A stretch of 64,000 nt of DNA from Sabethes cyaneus. Taxonomy: Eukaryota; Arthropoda; Insecta; Diptera; Culicidae. Position numbers and translations under genes: made by a program. The stretch is from positions 38,031,347 through 38,095,346 of the forward strand of contig NC_071354.1 of assembly GCF_943734655.1 (NCBI RefSeq), written 5' to 3'. The notes under the pieces were generated by a model. The model did not search any database. It was not told the DNA's origin and saw only the letters and a list, made by a program, of their open reading frames with translations. This document shows, one piece after another, positions 35,275 through 47,300 of the stretch (its first letter is position 1; each line of letters opens with the position of its first letter).

Positions 35275-35455
35275 TCTGAAGATGCAGAGGATTCCGTGGT
35301 TTTTAGTAGTATCAAGTATTGGACTAATATTCCTTCCCATCCTATAAAGACTCGCATGAGGACGTGGCCGGCGTCGGTATTGATAAGCATGCAAGGATCT
35401 GATAAGGTTGCACAATGAGAAGTAGCATGCTTTCCCAAGCATGCTTTTTCCAACA
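35275..35455 (+). repeat. Dispersed repeat, copy 1 (related to 44970-45150)
   Basis: The two share GATGCAGAGGATTCC(G/T), CTAGTAG-type, GGACTAA(T/C)ATTCCTT and GCACAATGAGAA segments in the same order and orientation. The family is not identified. Confidence 0.6.
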
Positions 35456-35594
35456 ATCATTATGAAATTATCTCAAACCGTTTATTTGATTTATTTATTT
35501 CGTCAAGCAAAAGTAGACTACATTCAATATTACTTAATATTATACATTGATTGCTTACATACTGTGCATTACTTATATAATTTTAACCTGTACG

Positions 35595-36000
35595 TTAATT
35601 TAAAAACCTGATTTAATCCACCTAGTGGTGAAAGGAACCTTTGTTATACGGTCTTACTTGCTATTTGAGATAGAAATCGACACGTTTGGTTTACATGAAA
35701 TTTTTGGAAATTGAATAAGTTTACAAAATTTGAACCAAACAGAAGCACTTATAAATTTTGATAGTTCCTTTTCTCATGAAATTGATGAGTAAGTTGTTAC
35801 TAATGAGGGTAAGTGCAAGTAAAAGTAAGTTGTAAGATGAAATATTATTTTTTAACATATACATTGCGTAGTAAAGGTCTAGTTTATAAGTTTTTAAACA
35901 ATGCATAATTTCTTGTAATGCCATTCTATTTGATTCACAACAATAAAGTTTTCTTGAATAAATTTCATCAATTTTTATTAACGTTCGGTTACTCACGCTG
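35595..36000 (+). repeat. Dispersed repeat, copy 2 (related to 22140-22690)
   Basis: It starts GATTTAATCCACCTAGTGG, then TGAAAGGAACCTTTGTTATA. The similarity to 22140-22690 continues in patches for about 400 bases. Confidence 0.5.
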
Positions 36001-36514
36001 TTGTATTTTGTACAACATGTGTAGGTTTTTGAATGCCATATTGTTATAAAGTTACAAATCGTATATTACGTATATACTAACGTATATTCTTCAGTAAACT
36101 TGTTATGAGCAAAATGTCAGAATTATTCAATGCATTAATACTTTAAATTGTTAGGAAACAAGATTAGCATAAACCGACATCACAGAAACGAATCAAGTAG
36201 CATGTGAGGTGTACCGCAATTGACCCCAACTGGAATTTTCTCTCGTTTCTTCATATGGAAAAATGGTGTTTGTATGCAGCAAAACTACCAGCAAATGTAA
36301 AATGTTTAAGATGTATCCGTCTGTTGGTAATAGAGTAATTCGGGGTCAAAATCAGGTTATTTTTTACAATTAAAGTTCTACAGTTCCTAAACAAGCAAAC
36401 ATAGAGGTATACTAAATTCAGCAAAGTTGTGTATTTTTATTATTTGTACAACTTTGTAATACATGGAAAAGTCATACAACAATTACAAGAAGAGTTAGAA
36501 TAGAAAAACTGATT
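36001..36514. other. No recognised feature
   Basis: AT-rich sequence between dispersed repeats. No gene or clear repeat was seen. Confidence 0.5.
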
Positions 36515-36785
36515 TTACAAATTCATATACAATAAATAAGATTTTTCTACCTTCACTGAAGAGATAGAAGGTTACTGTTTTCAGTAAAATTTCTTGTAAC
36601 AATATGCTCTAAAAGTTTGCAGAACACATCAATGTGTTGTATTGAAACTGAAGGAAAATAATTTTTTTATTTCACTTTCGGGAGGATTAATCAAAATTTA
36701 AATTCTACCAGACGATAGAGCTTTCAATTTTAAGAAACTCTTCCAAAGGTTCGATAAACTTAAAACCAAGTTTTCCTAGTCAAAA
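36515..36785 (-). repeat. Dispersed repeat, inverted copy of 4715-4995
   Basis: It is the reverse complement of the brummer-intron copy, including the palindrome AACACATCAATGTGTT, and ends in the phrase AAACCAAGTTTTCC. Confidence 0.6.
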
Positions 36786-36889
36786 CTCTAGTGCGCACGT
36801 TTTCTTTGGTTTTGGGCTATTGTGCGCGCAAGTAACCGTGTTATAAAAGTTGGCGCGAGTGTTCGAGGGTTAATATCTTTTGACCGGTA

Positions 36890-37625
36890 AACCAATTCTT
36901 ATGAAATTTTGCATATATATTTGTAGTGTGAAAACCTCTTGTTTGATATTAAAAAAATTGAAATTAGGTAAATTATCTTGGTTAAAATCATTATAAATTA
37001 TTGTTAATTTTGGTGTGGTGTATTCGATTGCTCATAACTTTTAAATTAAACGTCCAATCAGAAAACCATTCAATAGTGATCTATCCGGCTATATTACCTG
37101 CCAAATGAAACTAATAGCGCGTAAATCGGTTTGGCCATCTCTGAGAAACAGGCGTTCATTTGTACCTAGTCAAAACAGGTTTTTCAAGGCTAACTTTTAA
37201 ACTGCTTGTCCGTTTTCAATAAAACTTAGCAAAATGTTTAGTAATAGTAAGAGCTTTCGTTTGGTACTAATATCGTTAAAATTGGTTGCGTGGTTCCGGA
37301 GAAAACCGTGTCACGTAGTTTTCACATTTTTGCTTATAACTTTCAAACGAAAAGTCACACCATGAAACCATTCAATAGTGATATACTAGGCAATAATACC
37401 TTTCAAACAAAAGTAATAGCGGTCGAATCGGTTCAGCCACCTCCGAGTAACAGGCAATAAAAAAATTCGGAGCGAACACACATACACACATACACACATA
37501 CATACACACACACAGACATTGCTCAGTTCGTCGAACCCTATCGATTGGTACATGTGACTCGGCCCTCCGGGCCTTGGATCAATTTCGTGTTTTTCGACCA
37601 ATTTCTAAACCTTTGTTATATAGTA
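36890..37625. repeat. Internally repeated element ending in a TTTGTTATA palindrome
   Basis: A ~310-base unit is repeated in direct order: ACCATTCAATAGTGAT at about 37065 and 37367, followed each time by an AGTAATAGCG-like phrase and GAGxAACAGGC. A TACA/CA microsatellite lies at about 37478-37520. The right edge is TTTGTTATATAGTATAACAAA (about 37612-37632), a palindrome also seen at 60694-60716, which suggests a shared element end. Confidence 0.55.
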
Positions 37626-38029
37626 TAACAAAGGTAAAAAATATAGGTTTTACATTCGTCCTAAATTATTTTTGTGCCATTTTGGAGTAATTTTTATATC
37701 AGTTGTAAATTACATTTGTACTCTTTTTGTATCTGTTTTATTTCTTTGTAATTGATATTTATGCGTCATTTTATGTCATTTTTGAATTAATTTTTATGTG
37801 ATTTTAATGTCAGAATTCGGTATTTACTTTTACGAAAGTTTATGATTTCAACCCGCACGAACATATTGCTTACCATAACATATTGCATGCAGCGCCGTAG
37901 CGCGCAATTGATTAGATTGGCCCCCATCAAAGGCACTAGCTCTAGGGGACGCCAAAAACGGTATGGGCCTCAGTAAGGCACTCTTGAGTGTATCGAAGTA
38001 TTGAATATAAAGAGTAGTACGAATTATGT

Positions 38030-38786
38030 ATAAAAGTTCAGGTCCAGAATCAGGCTTAACATCTGATCCAAAATCGGTATCAAATTCTGATAAAAAGTGT
38101 GCTCCAAAATCAGGTTCTGGCTCAAAATCTGGTCCTGGTCCAGTAGGTGGCTTAAAATCTGGTCCCACATCTGATCCAAAATATGATCCAAAACCTGGTT
38201 CAAATTTGATAAAAATGTGGTCCAAAATCTGGTCCAGAATCTGATGGAGGTCCAACAATTGATTCAGGTTCTATAAATTCAAATTCTGGTTTATATTCCA
38301 GAATCTAGACCCAAATTTGATGAAAAATCTGATAAAAAATGTGGTCTAGGTTCGGAGCAAAGTCCACAATCTGGTCCAGCTATAGAATCTGGTCTAAAAT
38401 TGGATTAAAAATGTGGTACAAAATATCGTTTGGTCCCGAATCGAGTCCAAAATCTGAGGCAAAAATTGATTAAAAAATGCGGTTCGTAATCGAGTCTAGG
38501 TCTAATCCTGATCCAAAATCTGGTTGGTGGTTAACTGATAAAAAAATTGACTCAAAATCTGCTCCAGGTCCAAAATCTGATCAAAAATGTGGTCCGAAAT
38601 CTGGTTTAGAAGCTAATTCTAATTTGTTCTAAAATTTGCCACAAAATTTGGAACCAAATCTGATAGAAAATATGATCCAGAATTTAGCGCAGGTTAAGAA
38701 TTTGGTTGGCGGTTTTAAATCTTATCCAAAATGATAAACTTGGAAGGAACACGTATTTAAGAAACGAAGGAGGTCTTGACCAAGGT
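38030..38786 (+). repeat. Right inverted arm of degenerate 12-mer repeats
   Basis: About 700 bases consist of variants of AAAATCTGGTCC (TCCAAAATCTGG, TCCAGAATCTGA). The portion from 38487 pairs with the left arm at 33825-34196. The repeats are stop-poor on both strands and give false open frames. Confidence 0.75.
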
Positions 38787-38793
38787 GAGTTAA

Positions 38794-38933
38794 CCCTTTA
38801 TAAGGCCGTGGCAATTATTTTGCCACCAACGAAAAATATTTGTTTTGCGTCTATAATGACACAAATATAATTATAGAAGCAGAATAAAAAATGTTTGTTG
38901 GTGGCAATATAGTTGCCACTGCCTTATAAAGGG
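38794..38933. mobile_element. 140-bp TTAA MITE
   Basis: The ends CCCTTTATAAGGC and GCCTTATAAAGGG are exact inverted repeats, extended inwards by (G)TGGCAAxTATxxTTGCCAC(C). TTAA lies at 38790-38793 and 38934-38937. It is short enough to fold into a hairpin. The terminal sequence differs from the other TTAA family here. Confidence 0.8.
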
Positions 38934-39123
38934 TTAAAATAGGTGATCTAGTTTTCACTGCTTGTAGAACAGAAGTGCGCGGTATGATTGGTTAGCAACC
39001 ATAGACGTTGTTTATACATTCAACAGTTTCCGCTTTCAAAATTTCGGTGATCGTCAAGGGTAACCCAGCAGGGGTGAAAAACAAATTTGAACAGCAGAAA
39101 ACTTCTCTTCTCTTGACTAACCT

Positions 39124-39225
39124 TGGTCTTGACCAAGAGCGCGACAATAGCTTTGATTGCATGCCAAGATATTTTTTTTTGGAAATTTCGTTTTGTATTT
39201 CCAGCATCTAGGCATCTTTCCGTTT
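39124..39225 (+). repeat. Outer part of the right inverted arm
   Basis: GGTCTTGACCAAGAGCGC, AATAGCTTTGATT and GCATCTAGGCATCTTTC pair with 33825-33920. The arm is split by 38786-39123, with GGTCTTGACCAAG repeated at both sides of the split, which looks like a target duplication of an inserted piece. Confidence 0.65.
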
Positions 39226-39498
39226 AGCTGCAGTGTAAAATTTCTGCCCCGTAAGATACAAAAAAGTTTTGTAACAATAGGTACGTTTCGTTATCCACAG
39301 TCACAATTTTATATTTCAGATCTGAATTCTACAGAGTTCGTTGCTTATTTTGATCCTAATTTTGTAATGAACCGAAGTGGTTGAAACTAAACTGTTTTGT
39401 GGGTAGAAGTTTGGAGCAGACCTTTGAAATTTGAGCTTTGTGCACAAAACACAAAAGGATAAAAAAAATGGCTGAAAAAAACAAAATCCTCTTAAATA

Positions 39499-41559
39499 CC
39501 GTCATCCGGGGCGAGATTGTGCCAAAAAAGCATATGTTTTTGTTCTTTAGGTCAGTGTACACGCAATTTAGGAACTAAGTTGATTTCAAACCTATCAATG
39601 TATACTAAATTGTTCAATTAAGGGGAAACCGAAAGTGGCTCAAAGATGGCTGGGTAAATGGCTACCATTCGAAGCATGTATTGTTTTGTGCCTTAAAAAT
39701 GCATCTGTATTGGCAGAGCACGCTTTCGCCACGTAATCAGTGCTTCCAGCGCTGTTATAATTTCCTAAAACTTGTAATTCAATTTATCGATCTGCTATGT
39801 CTCAATAAACGCTCAGCAAAACATAATTGCTAATGGAAAATAAATTTAATTGATCATATAGATCATTAAGTGTTCATAAAACGTATAATCTGGAATTAGT
39901 TAATAGATATTTGGTTGCGCACATATTTCGTTGAACTAGCGATTTCCGGAAAAGCAGCAACACAGTATCAAACTTTCGTCACATCAATGAGCTTTTAAAG
40001 AGCTTTCAACTTTCGCCGCATCGATGAGCTTAGAGTGAAGTAAACAAGCAAAACGCAAACGCAGGAATCAGAAACGCAATCCGATGCAAGCGGATTAATT
40101 AAACATCCTAGTGATCCTACGCATTATTCAGTTGCTGCTGTTAATTTTGATTGAATCGGAATGCCTTGATAAAGAAAACAAACACTTTTTCGCGATGTTT
40201 GTAGTCAGTGCGGTTGGCTGCGGATCAGCTGTTTATGTTTGCAAGCTCCGCTATTTGACATATATTACCAAAACTGATACAATATTCAAATAAACGTTTA
40301 GGTTTTTAACGAACACATGAGATGTATAGAACAGTGTTTGTCGCACTAACACAATAACGTTAGCCACTTTCGGTTCCGCCTTAACAACTACCGTAGAGAT
40401 GGTTTAGTTACAATGAAACCTCATTTTACTGGAAGTGCATGAACTTTGGCACAATCTCACCCCTTCTAGGGAGTGACATTGTGCCAAAAACATAAAGTTA
40501 GGCTAAAAACTAAACAGTGAACATTAACATGTTTATATACAGTACACATAAATATCAGTATAAAGTAGTTCATATGGGGCTGTCCATGAACTAAGTGGAT
40601 TATTAGGGGCAGGGGGTCGGCCAAAAACAACGCATCATACAAAAAGTATGAACGAAAATAGCCCGGGGAGTTCTGAAATAACGAAAAATGAGTCCGTACT
40701 CAATGGACAGCATTTATATAGCCAGTAGCGTTTCTAGGGTTAACAAGGGGGAGATATATTAAGGGGTGTATCCTAAGAGGGCATACCTATTTGATCATTT
40801 AACAAAAGTAACCATTAACTTCGTTCGAGAACCCGCGGCCGCAGAAAATGTGGCCTATGCCACCCCCCTCCCCCATCCTTAAAACTGGCAGTTTATACAC
40901 GGTATAATATATTCGTCTTATATTAGAGTGTTTATTCAAAGCATCTGAACATTCCAAAGCAAAAGTAAAAAATAGTTTAAATTATTTAGCAGATCTTTGA
41001 TGCTATTTACTCCAAAATTGATGATGCAATCTAATCTGTCAAAATATTGTGCTCAATAGTAAAGAATGTGAGTATACTGGTGTATACTGACGTATTTATA
41101 TGGTGTATGTGAAATTCACAAATTGGATCGATCATTCTGGCTTGGCACAATCTCACCCCCGTGAAGCTCGAAAAGTACAAAGTTTCGAAAAATATTATTT
41201 TCGTAATCAAAACTTATCCAACGCATAATAACCTTTCAATACATTGTAAATGATTAGTTTATATACCTTTAAAATGGCAAGTTGATGCGATTTCTTGTTT
41301 GGATTGGTTTATGCGGGACATTGTTTACAAGCGTTATTTCCGAGTATTTTTGATCGCGAACTTTGAAACCTTGTTTAGGCTAAATAGTGTGCTAATATTA
41401 TCTGTGTTCCATTCTAAGTTATGAATAAATATGTTATGTTCATCATCATTTTGAATTTAGGTCACCAGTTTCTATAGATATAATAAATTTTCACAAATTA
41501 ACATTTTTGGTTTTTGGCACAATCTCACCCCCGTGGCACAATCTCACCCCGGATGGCGG
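39499..41559. mobile_element. TA-flanked element with repeated GGCACAATCTCACCCC motif
   Basis: The left end CCGTCATCCGGGGCGAGATT pairs with the right end (rc CCGCCATCCGGGGTGAGATT). TA flanks are at 39497-39498 and 41560-41561. The motif TGGCACAATCTCACCCC or its reverse recurs at about 40448, 41144, 41516 and 41535 as well as at both ends. No transposase was recognised. Ends and TA target fit a Tc1/mariner-pogo-type element. Confidence 0.75.
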
Positions 41560-41697
41560 TATATAAACTTTTTACGCTAATAGATGCTTTAACCCTACGG
41601 GTACGCGCGCAGGGCGCTATATCTCTGCATATTAGTGTTGATAGGAGGAAATGTTTATCAACTTAGGGACTATATTGGCACGCTTCATTGCGCCTCA

Positions 41698-41719
41698 TCT
41701 ATACCTATAAAGAAGGATT

Positions 41720-41753
<34 letters not shown>

Positions 41754-44228
41754 CTGTGTTCCTTATAGAATCAAAAACTACTGAACCAATCGGCGTGAAA
41801 ATTTGCATGTAGAGGTTTTTGGGGCCAGGAAAGGTTTTAGTGATGGTTAGAGACCCCTCCCCCCACTAAGAGGGGGGGCTCCCATACAAATGAAACACAA
41901 ATTTCTGCATAACTCGAAAACTAATCAAGCAAATAGAACCAAATTTGGCATGTGGGTGTTTTCGGTGACAAGAATTTATTCTAGGGTAATTTGAGACCCC
42001 TCCCCTCTTTATAAGGGGAATTATAACTCCTCTCCCCTTTAAGAGGGGGGGTTTCCATACAAATTTCCTCATAACTCGAGAACTAATCAAGCAAATGGAA
42101 CCAAATTTGGCATGTGAAAGTTTTCGAGGGCAAGAAAATTTTCTATGTTGAATTAGGACCCCTCCTCACTTTAAGAGGGGGGGCTCCTGTACAAATGAAA
42201 TACCAATTTCCTCATAACTCGAGAACTAATCAAGCAAATGGAACCAAATTTGGCATGTGTGTGTTTTTGGAGACAAATTTTTTTTTTATGATGAATTGGG
42301 ACCCCTCCCCACTTTAAGTGGGGGGGGCTCCTATACAAACGAAATACAAATTTCCTTATAACTCGAGAGCTAATCCAGCAAATGGAACCAAATTTGGCAT
42401 GTAGGTGTTTTTGGAGGCAAGAATTTTTTCTATGATGAATAAGAACCTCTCCCCACTTTAGGAGGGGGGCTCCTATACAAATGAAATACAAATTTCCTCA
42501 TAACTCGAGAACTAATCAAGCAAATAGAACCAAATTTGGCATGTGGGTGTTTTCGGTGACAAGAATTTATTCTATGGTAAATTGAGACCCCTCCCTCTTT
42601 ATAAGGGGAATTGTAACTCCTCTCCCCTTTAAGAGAGGGGGCTTCCATGCAAATTTCCTCATAATTTGAGAACTAATCAAGCAAATGGAACCAAATTTGG
42701 CATGTGAAGGTTTTCGAGGGCAGGAAAATTTTCTACGGTGAATTAGGACCCCTCCCCACTCTAAGAGGGGGGGGGGCTCCTGTACAAATGAAATACATAT
42801 TTCCTCCTAACTCGAGAACTAATCAAGCAAATAGAAAAACATTTGGCATGTGGGTGTTTTTTTTGGTGACAAGAATTTATTCTATGGTGAATTGAGACCC
42901 CTCCCCTCTTTATAAGAGGAATTATAACTCCTCTCCCCTTTAAGAGGGGGGGCTTCCATACAAATTTCCTCATAACTCGAGAACTAATCAAGCAAATGCA
43001 ACCAAATTTGGCATGTGAAGGTTTTCGAGAGCAAAAAAATTTTCTATGGTGAATTAGGACCCCTCCCCACTTTAAGAGGATCCTCATAACTCGAGAACTA
43101 ATCAAGCAAATTGAACCAAATTTGGCATATGTGTGTTTTTGGAGACAATTTTTTTTTCAATGATGAATTGGGACCCCTCCCCACTTTAGGAGGGGGGGGT
43201 TCTATACAAACGAAACACAAATATCCTCATAACTCGAGAACTAATCCAGCAAATGGAACCAAATTTGGCGTGTAGGTGTTTTTGGAGGCAAGAATTTTTT
43301 CTGTGATAAATTAGGACCTCTTCCCACATTAGAAGGGGGGGCTCCAATACAAATGAAATACAAATTTTCCCATAACTCGAGAACTAATCAAGCAAATAGA
43401 ACCAAATTCGTCATGTGGAGGTTTTTGGAGGCAAAAATATTTTCTACGGTGAATTAGGATCCTTCCACACTTCAAGAGGGGGGGCTTCTACACAAATGAA
43501 ATACAAATTTCCTCATAATTCGAGAACTAATCAAGCAAATGGAACCATATTTGGCATGTGGGTGTTTTTGGAGGCAACCATTTTTCCCATTATGAATTAG
43601 GACTTCTTACCTTTTTAGGAGGGGGGGGGGGGCTCCCATGCAAATGAAATACAAATTTGCTCATAACTTTAGAACTAATCAAGCAAATGGAACCAAATTT
43701 AGCATGTGAGAGTTTTAGATGGCAGAATTTTTTTTCTGTGGTGTATTACGACCCCTTTCCCTTTTAAGAGGGTGGGCTCCCATACAAATGAAATACAAAT
43801 TTCCTTATAATTTGAGTACTAATCAAGCAAATGGAACCAAATTTAGCATGTAGGAGATTTTTGAGTCTTGAATTTATTTTATGATAGTTAGAGACCTCTC
43901 ACCCCTGTGGTAGGGGGATATGGACTCTCATACAAATAAAACAGAAATTTTTGCGAAACTCAAAAACTAATCCAACTCGAGAAATTCGAGAAATGCGAGA
44001 CTCTTCCATAAAACATTAATCAATAACAAGACCACAAAAACTATCTATAGTAACACTAGATCATTCAGGACGAGCCGGTCGCGAGTGTTGCCGGTGACCC
44101 GCCGTCGGAAGCGCCGCCCACTGGGGGGCTTGCAAAACTCGAGATAGTGACAAAGATCATCCGAGATTCATGATTTATGTACAACACAGGTTAATTTGTG
44201 GCAATACGAAGTTTGTCGGGTCAGCTAG
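41698..44228 (+). mobile_element. Non-autonomous Helitron with ~145-bp tandem repeats
   Basis: The 5' end is TCTATACCTATAAAGAAGGA, after A41697; the 3' end is CAGCTAG before T44229, fitting A|TC...CTAG|T insertion. A (CTGT)8 run follows the 5' end. The body is some 14 copies of a unit of mostly 142-165 bases, each with CATAACTCGAGAACTAATC, ACCAAATTTGGCATGTG and CCCCTCCCCACTTTAAGAG. No Rep/helicase is encoded. The paralogue at 32640-32830 shows the two flanks joined. A minus-strand fragment is at 48995-49285. I did not find a convincing 3' hairpin, so the Helitron call rests on the termini and target. Confidence 0.7.
41721..41753 (+). repeat. (CTGT)n microsatellite
   Basis: Eight tandem CTGT units directly after the Helitron 5' end; the same arrangement is usual in this type of insect element. 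Confidence 0.9.
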
Positions 44229-44329
44229 TTTTTAATAAATTTAAGTTTGTCACAAGGTTTTCGAGCCACCGTAAATTTCGCATGTGCATAATATTTCTTG
44301 ATATAAATTTTCAAACTATGACTGATTAT

Positions 44330-47300
44330 GTAGTACCATTACTATTATATCTTATTTATTAAAAAAGGTGTATTATTTAATTTTTTTAATTACTGGCTTT
44401 ACAAGGAAATTTCCGAATATACAGGTAAGTCTTATACAACCGGTGCTTACATACTGAGAATCGTTTCGTATGGTAATTTGGCATCGTTTGCTTTCGTGTC
44501 TCGCTCGTTGTATTTTTCTGACAGTGGTTGTTTTAGAAGGCCATTTTGAATTCATTTCAGAACTTAGCAATGGTGCGTTTACAAACCGGAACTTTTATTG
44601 AAATCTTATAAATGTGCATTTTAATCGTAAAATCGGTTACCTAGGAACATCGCGCGTTATTTCTATCAATTTATGATTATCAAATATCAAAAGCTTGATA
44701 GCTTTTATACAGCTTCCTAATAAAGTAGTCAGAGTTTTTAAGTTGGAAGGATTCCAAAAGGTATTTCACACAGTGAATGTTTTTGATGAATTGCCAAATA
44801 GACACGTTTGTCTCAGGACAGCTTTCGTGTATAGCAACAAATGTCTATCGGTATTTAATAACTGACCGCGTGCGATTTCGAACGAATCGAAACAGCGATC
44901 GCACCACATGTGTCGGTGGTTCCAGATCAATTCCTTTCTATTAACAACAACTCCTTCCTGTGACACTTGTGGATGATGCAGAGGATTCCTCGGTCTCTAG
45001 TAGCAGTAAGTTGCGGACTAACATTCCTTTCCCTCCAAAATTGACCTGCGTGGGCGTGGCCAGCTTTGCTGTTGATCATCACAAAGAATTAGATCACCAG
45101 AAAATGCACAATGAGAATGATCTGCTACTCCCAAGCATCATTCTGATGGATCTTTGCGCAATCTCAGCTCATCTAGATCAATCGCGGGCAACTCACGGGC
45201 GGTTAAACTATGCTATGGCTATACTATGCTATGCTTTAGCTCACGGGTCATTCATGCCTAAGAGTTATATCGACAAAAACCGTATTTTATTACTTCACTT
45301 TCATTACCTACTTTGTTCTGACTGCTGATAAACCATTACTGGAAACATTGAAAAACGAATTGGTTCTATTAGTAAGCTCCTTCATGAATATTTCTACATT
45401 TTTCCAATTGCTATAACTTTCCAAAAGGCACAGAAATGACGAAAACACATCGACCAATAAGATGCAAGCTACGAGAAACCGTAATCCCAAGGCAAACTGA
45501 CAACCGTTTTTCATTTGTCAAACATATTTGGCTTCCATTTAGCGTCATTTGTTTTCCCGACGTTGTTCTAACTATTTCAAATATTGCAGTCTTCCGTCCC
45601 CGTTTTGGGATAAAGCGGCGGCGAAAGCTTCGCCGCTCACCAAAACATTTCCCTACACCAAAGATAAACACGCAGCGCATCGCAGCCCTGAGCTGAGCTT
45701 GGCGAGCTATGAAATATTATGCTTATTTATTCATTAACAACGCCACCGACAGAGAGTATGAGGAGCAACTTTTGTCTGCTGCTCGCTCGTTTTCTAACGG
45801 CGCGGTAATATTGGCCCTTAGTGGAAAAGTTTGAACGGGACTTGGCAGAAGTTTTTTTTTCTCCTCCTGTGTAGTGCAGTTGCAGAATCTTGAGAAGGAT
45901 GCGTTTCCCCGAACCGGGACCGGGATCGGGACCGGGACCGATACCATCGTTCCATTCGGAAGTGGAACTTTCCCTGGGTTCTGCGATGAACCATCAGCCT
46001 GCCAGCAGCCCCATGCCACGATGCAATGTAGCAGCGTTACTAAACGAGGAATTCACTTTTCCATCTTTTGCAAGTATCCAATTTGCATATTTTTATGCGC
46101 ATACATAAATATGAATAGGAGAAGTGGCTGTTTCGTTAAGATGATGAGTGGCCCTATTGAGTGAGAAACTACGCTCCCGTCCAGCTCTAGGTGGGCGGTG
46201 GGTGGGCGGATGCTGCACGTTAAGATGAGTTGTTGGTGTTGTTGTTGTTGTTATTATTATTGTTGTTGAACTTTCGTTTCCACCCACAATCCTGTCAGTG
46301 GCCATAAGTTTTGTGGGATGCAAATTTTTTCGCAACCATACCGTCCTGAACAGATTTTTGAAACTACTCGTCGTTCCCGCTACTGCATCGGTGGGTTACG
46401 ACTGCCGGCTCGATGCACTCTGGAGGGTGTGCTTCGAAGTTAATACTTGGAAAAAGTTGATCTTTCAAAGCGCAAGTTGTGATAGTTGAAACTTATAAAA
46501 TAGATATTCGTCTACGTTCATTATAATGTTGAGCAATGAAAAATCGTAGCAGATTTTTACGTTAACATCTGAAGGGGAAAATCTACTGAGATTTAAATTA
46601 AGTGACACTTTTTCGTGTTACTTCCCCCGACGAAGGGGTAAAGCGAGGACAATCGAAAATCACATTTCTCATGCGGCATTCTGCCGGTTGCTTTCAGCGG
46701 GAACTCGGGCAAGGACGGAGAATTATTAATGGCAAACTATTTCTCATTTATACCGGAGGAGGAAAAAACGAATTATTGCATCCTCGGCCACTTACAGGGC
46801 GCCGCCCGCCGAAGCCGTTAAAGTATAAATCTCGAAAATGCATTATCGCTGGAAAGGTAAGTATGCGATCAGCACTCAGCATGTCCCGTCGGCTGTGAAG
46901 GCGGGTGGCACTAGGGTAGGTACATCTAAATCCAATTGTATATGAAAAATGCGAAATCCATATGCCACCAGCTGGATCGAGTCCATTATAGTGTGCATCC
47001 GATAAAATAAAATTGCTGACGATCGATAACACTGAAGCGGTGTCAAAAAGTCGGTGCCATAGTGGAAGTTTATTGGTTCCCGTTGAGGTCCGTCAATGTT
47101 TGCGACGGAGTCTACCATTAAAATTTGTCTTCATATTATTCTTTGAGCACATAACCATGCTTCGTTGCATCCAGTATAGGAATCCTATTATCATAATTCA
47201 TCAAATACAACGTGGAAGGCCTCTGCCGTGCCTAGGACCTGTCACATCACCTGAGATCGACCACACTCATTTACCGTTACATAGCAATACGGACGGCTCT

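Noticed and set aside
38026..38258. Pro/Gly/Ser-rich open frames on both strands
   Set aside because: They are artefacts of the 12-mer array.
41900..43980. Minus-strand open frames repeated every ~145 bases
   Set aside because: They follow the Helitron tandem unit and contain stops in each unit; no protein family is recognised.
45436..46164. Host coding exons in the GC-richer part
   Set aside because: Several overlapping open frames exist on both strands, but none has a recognised motif or paired splice sites in phase.
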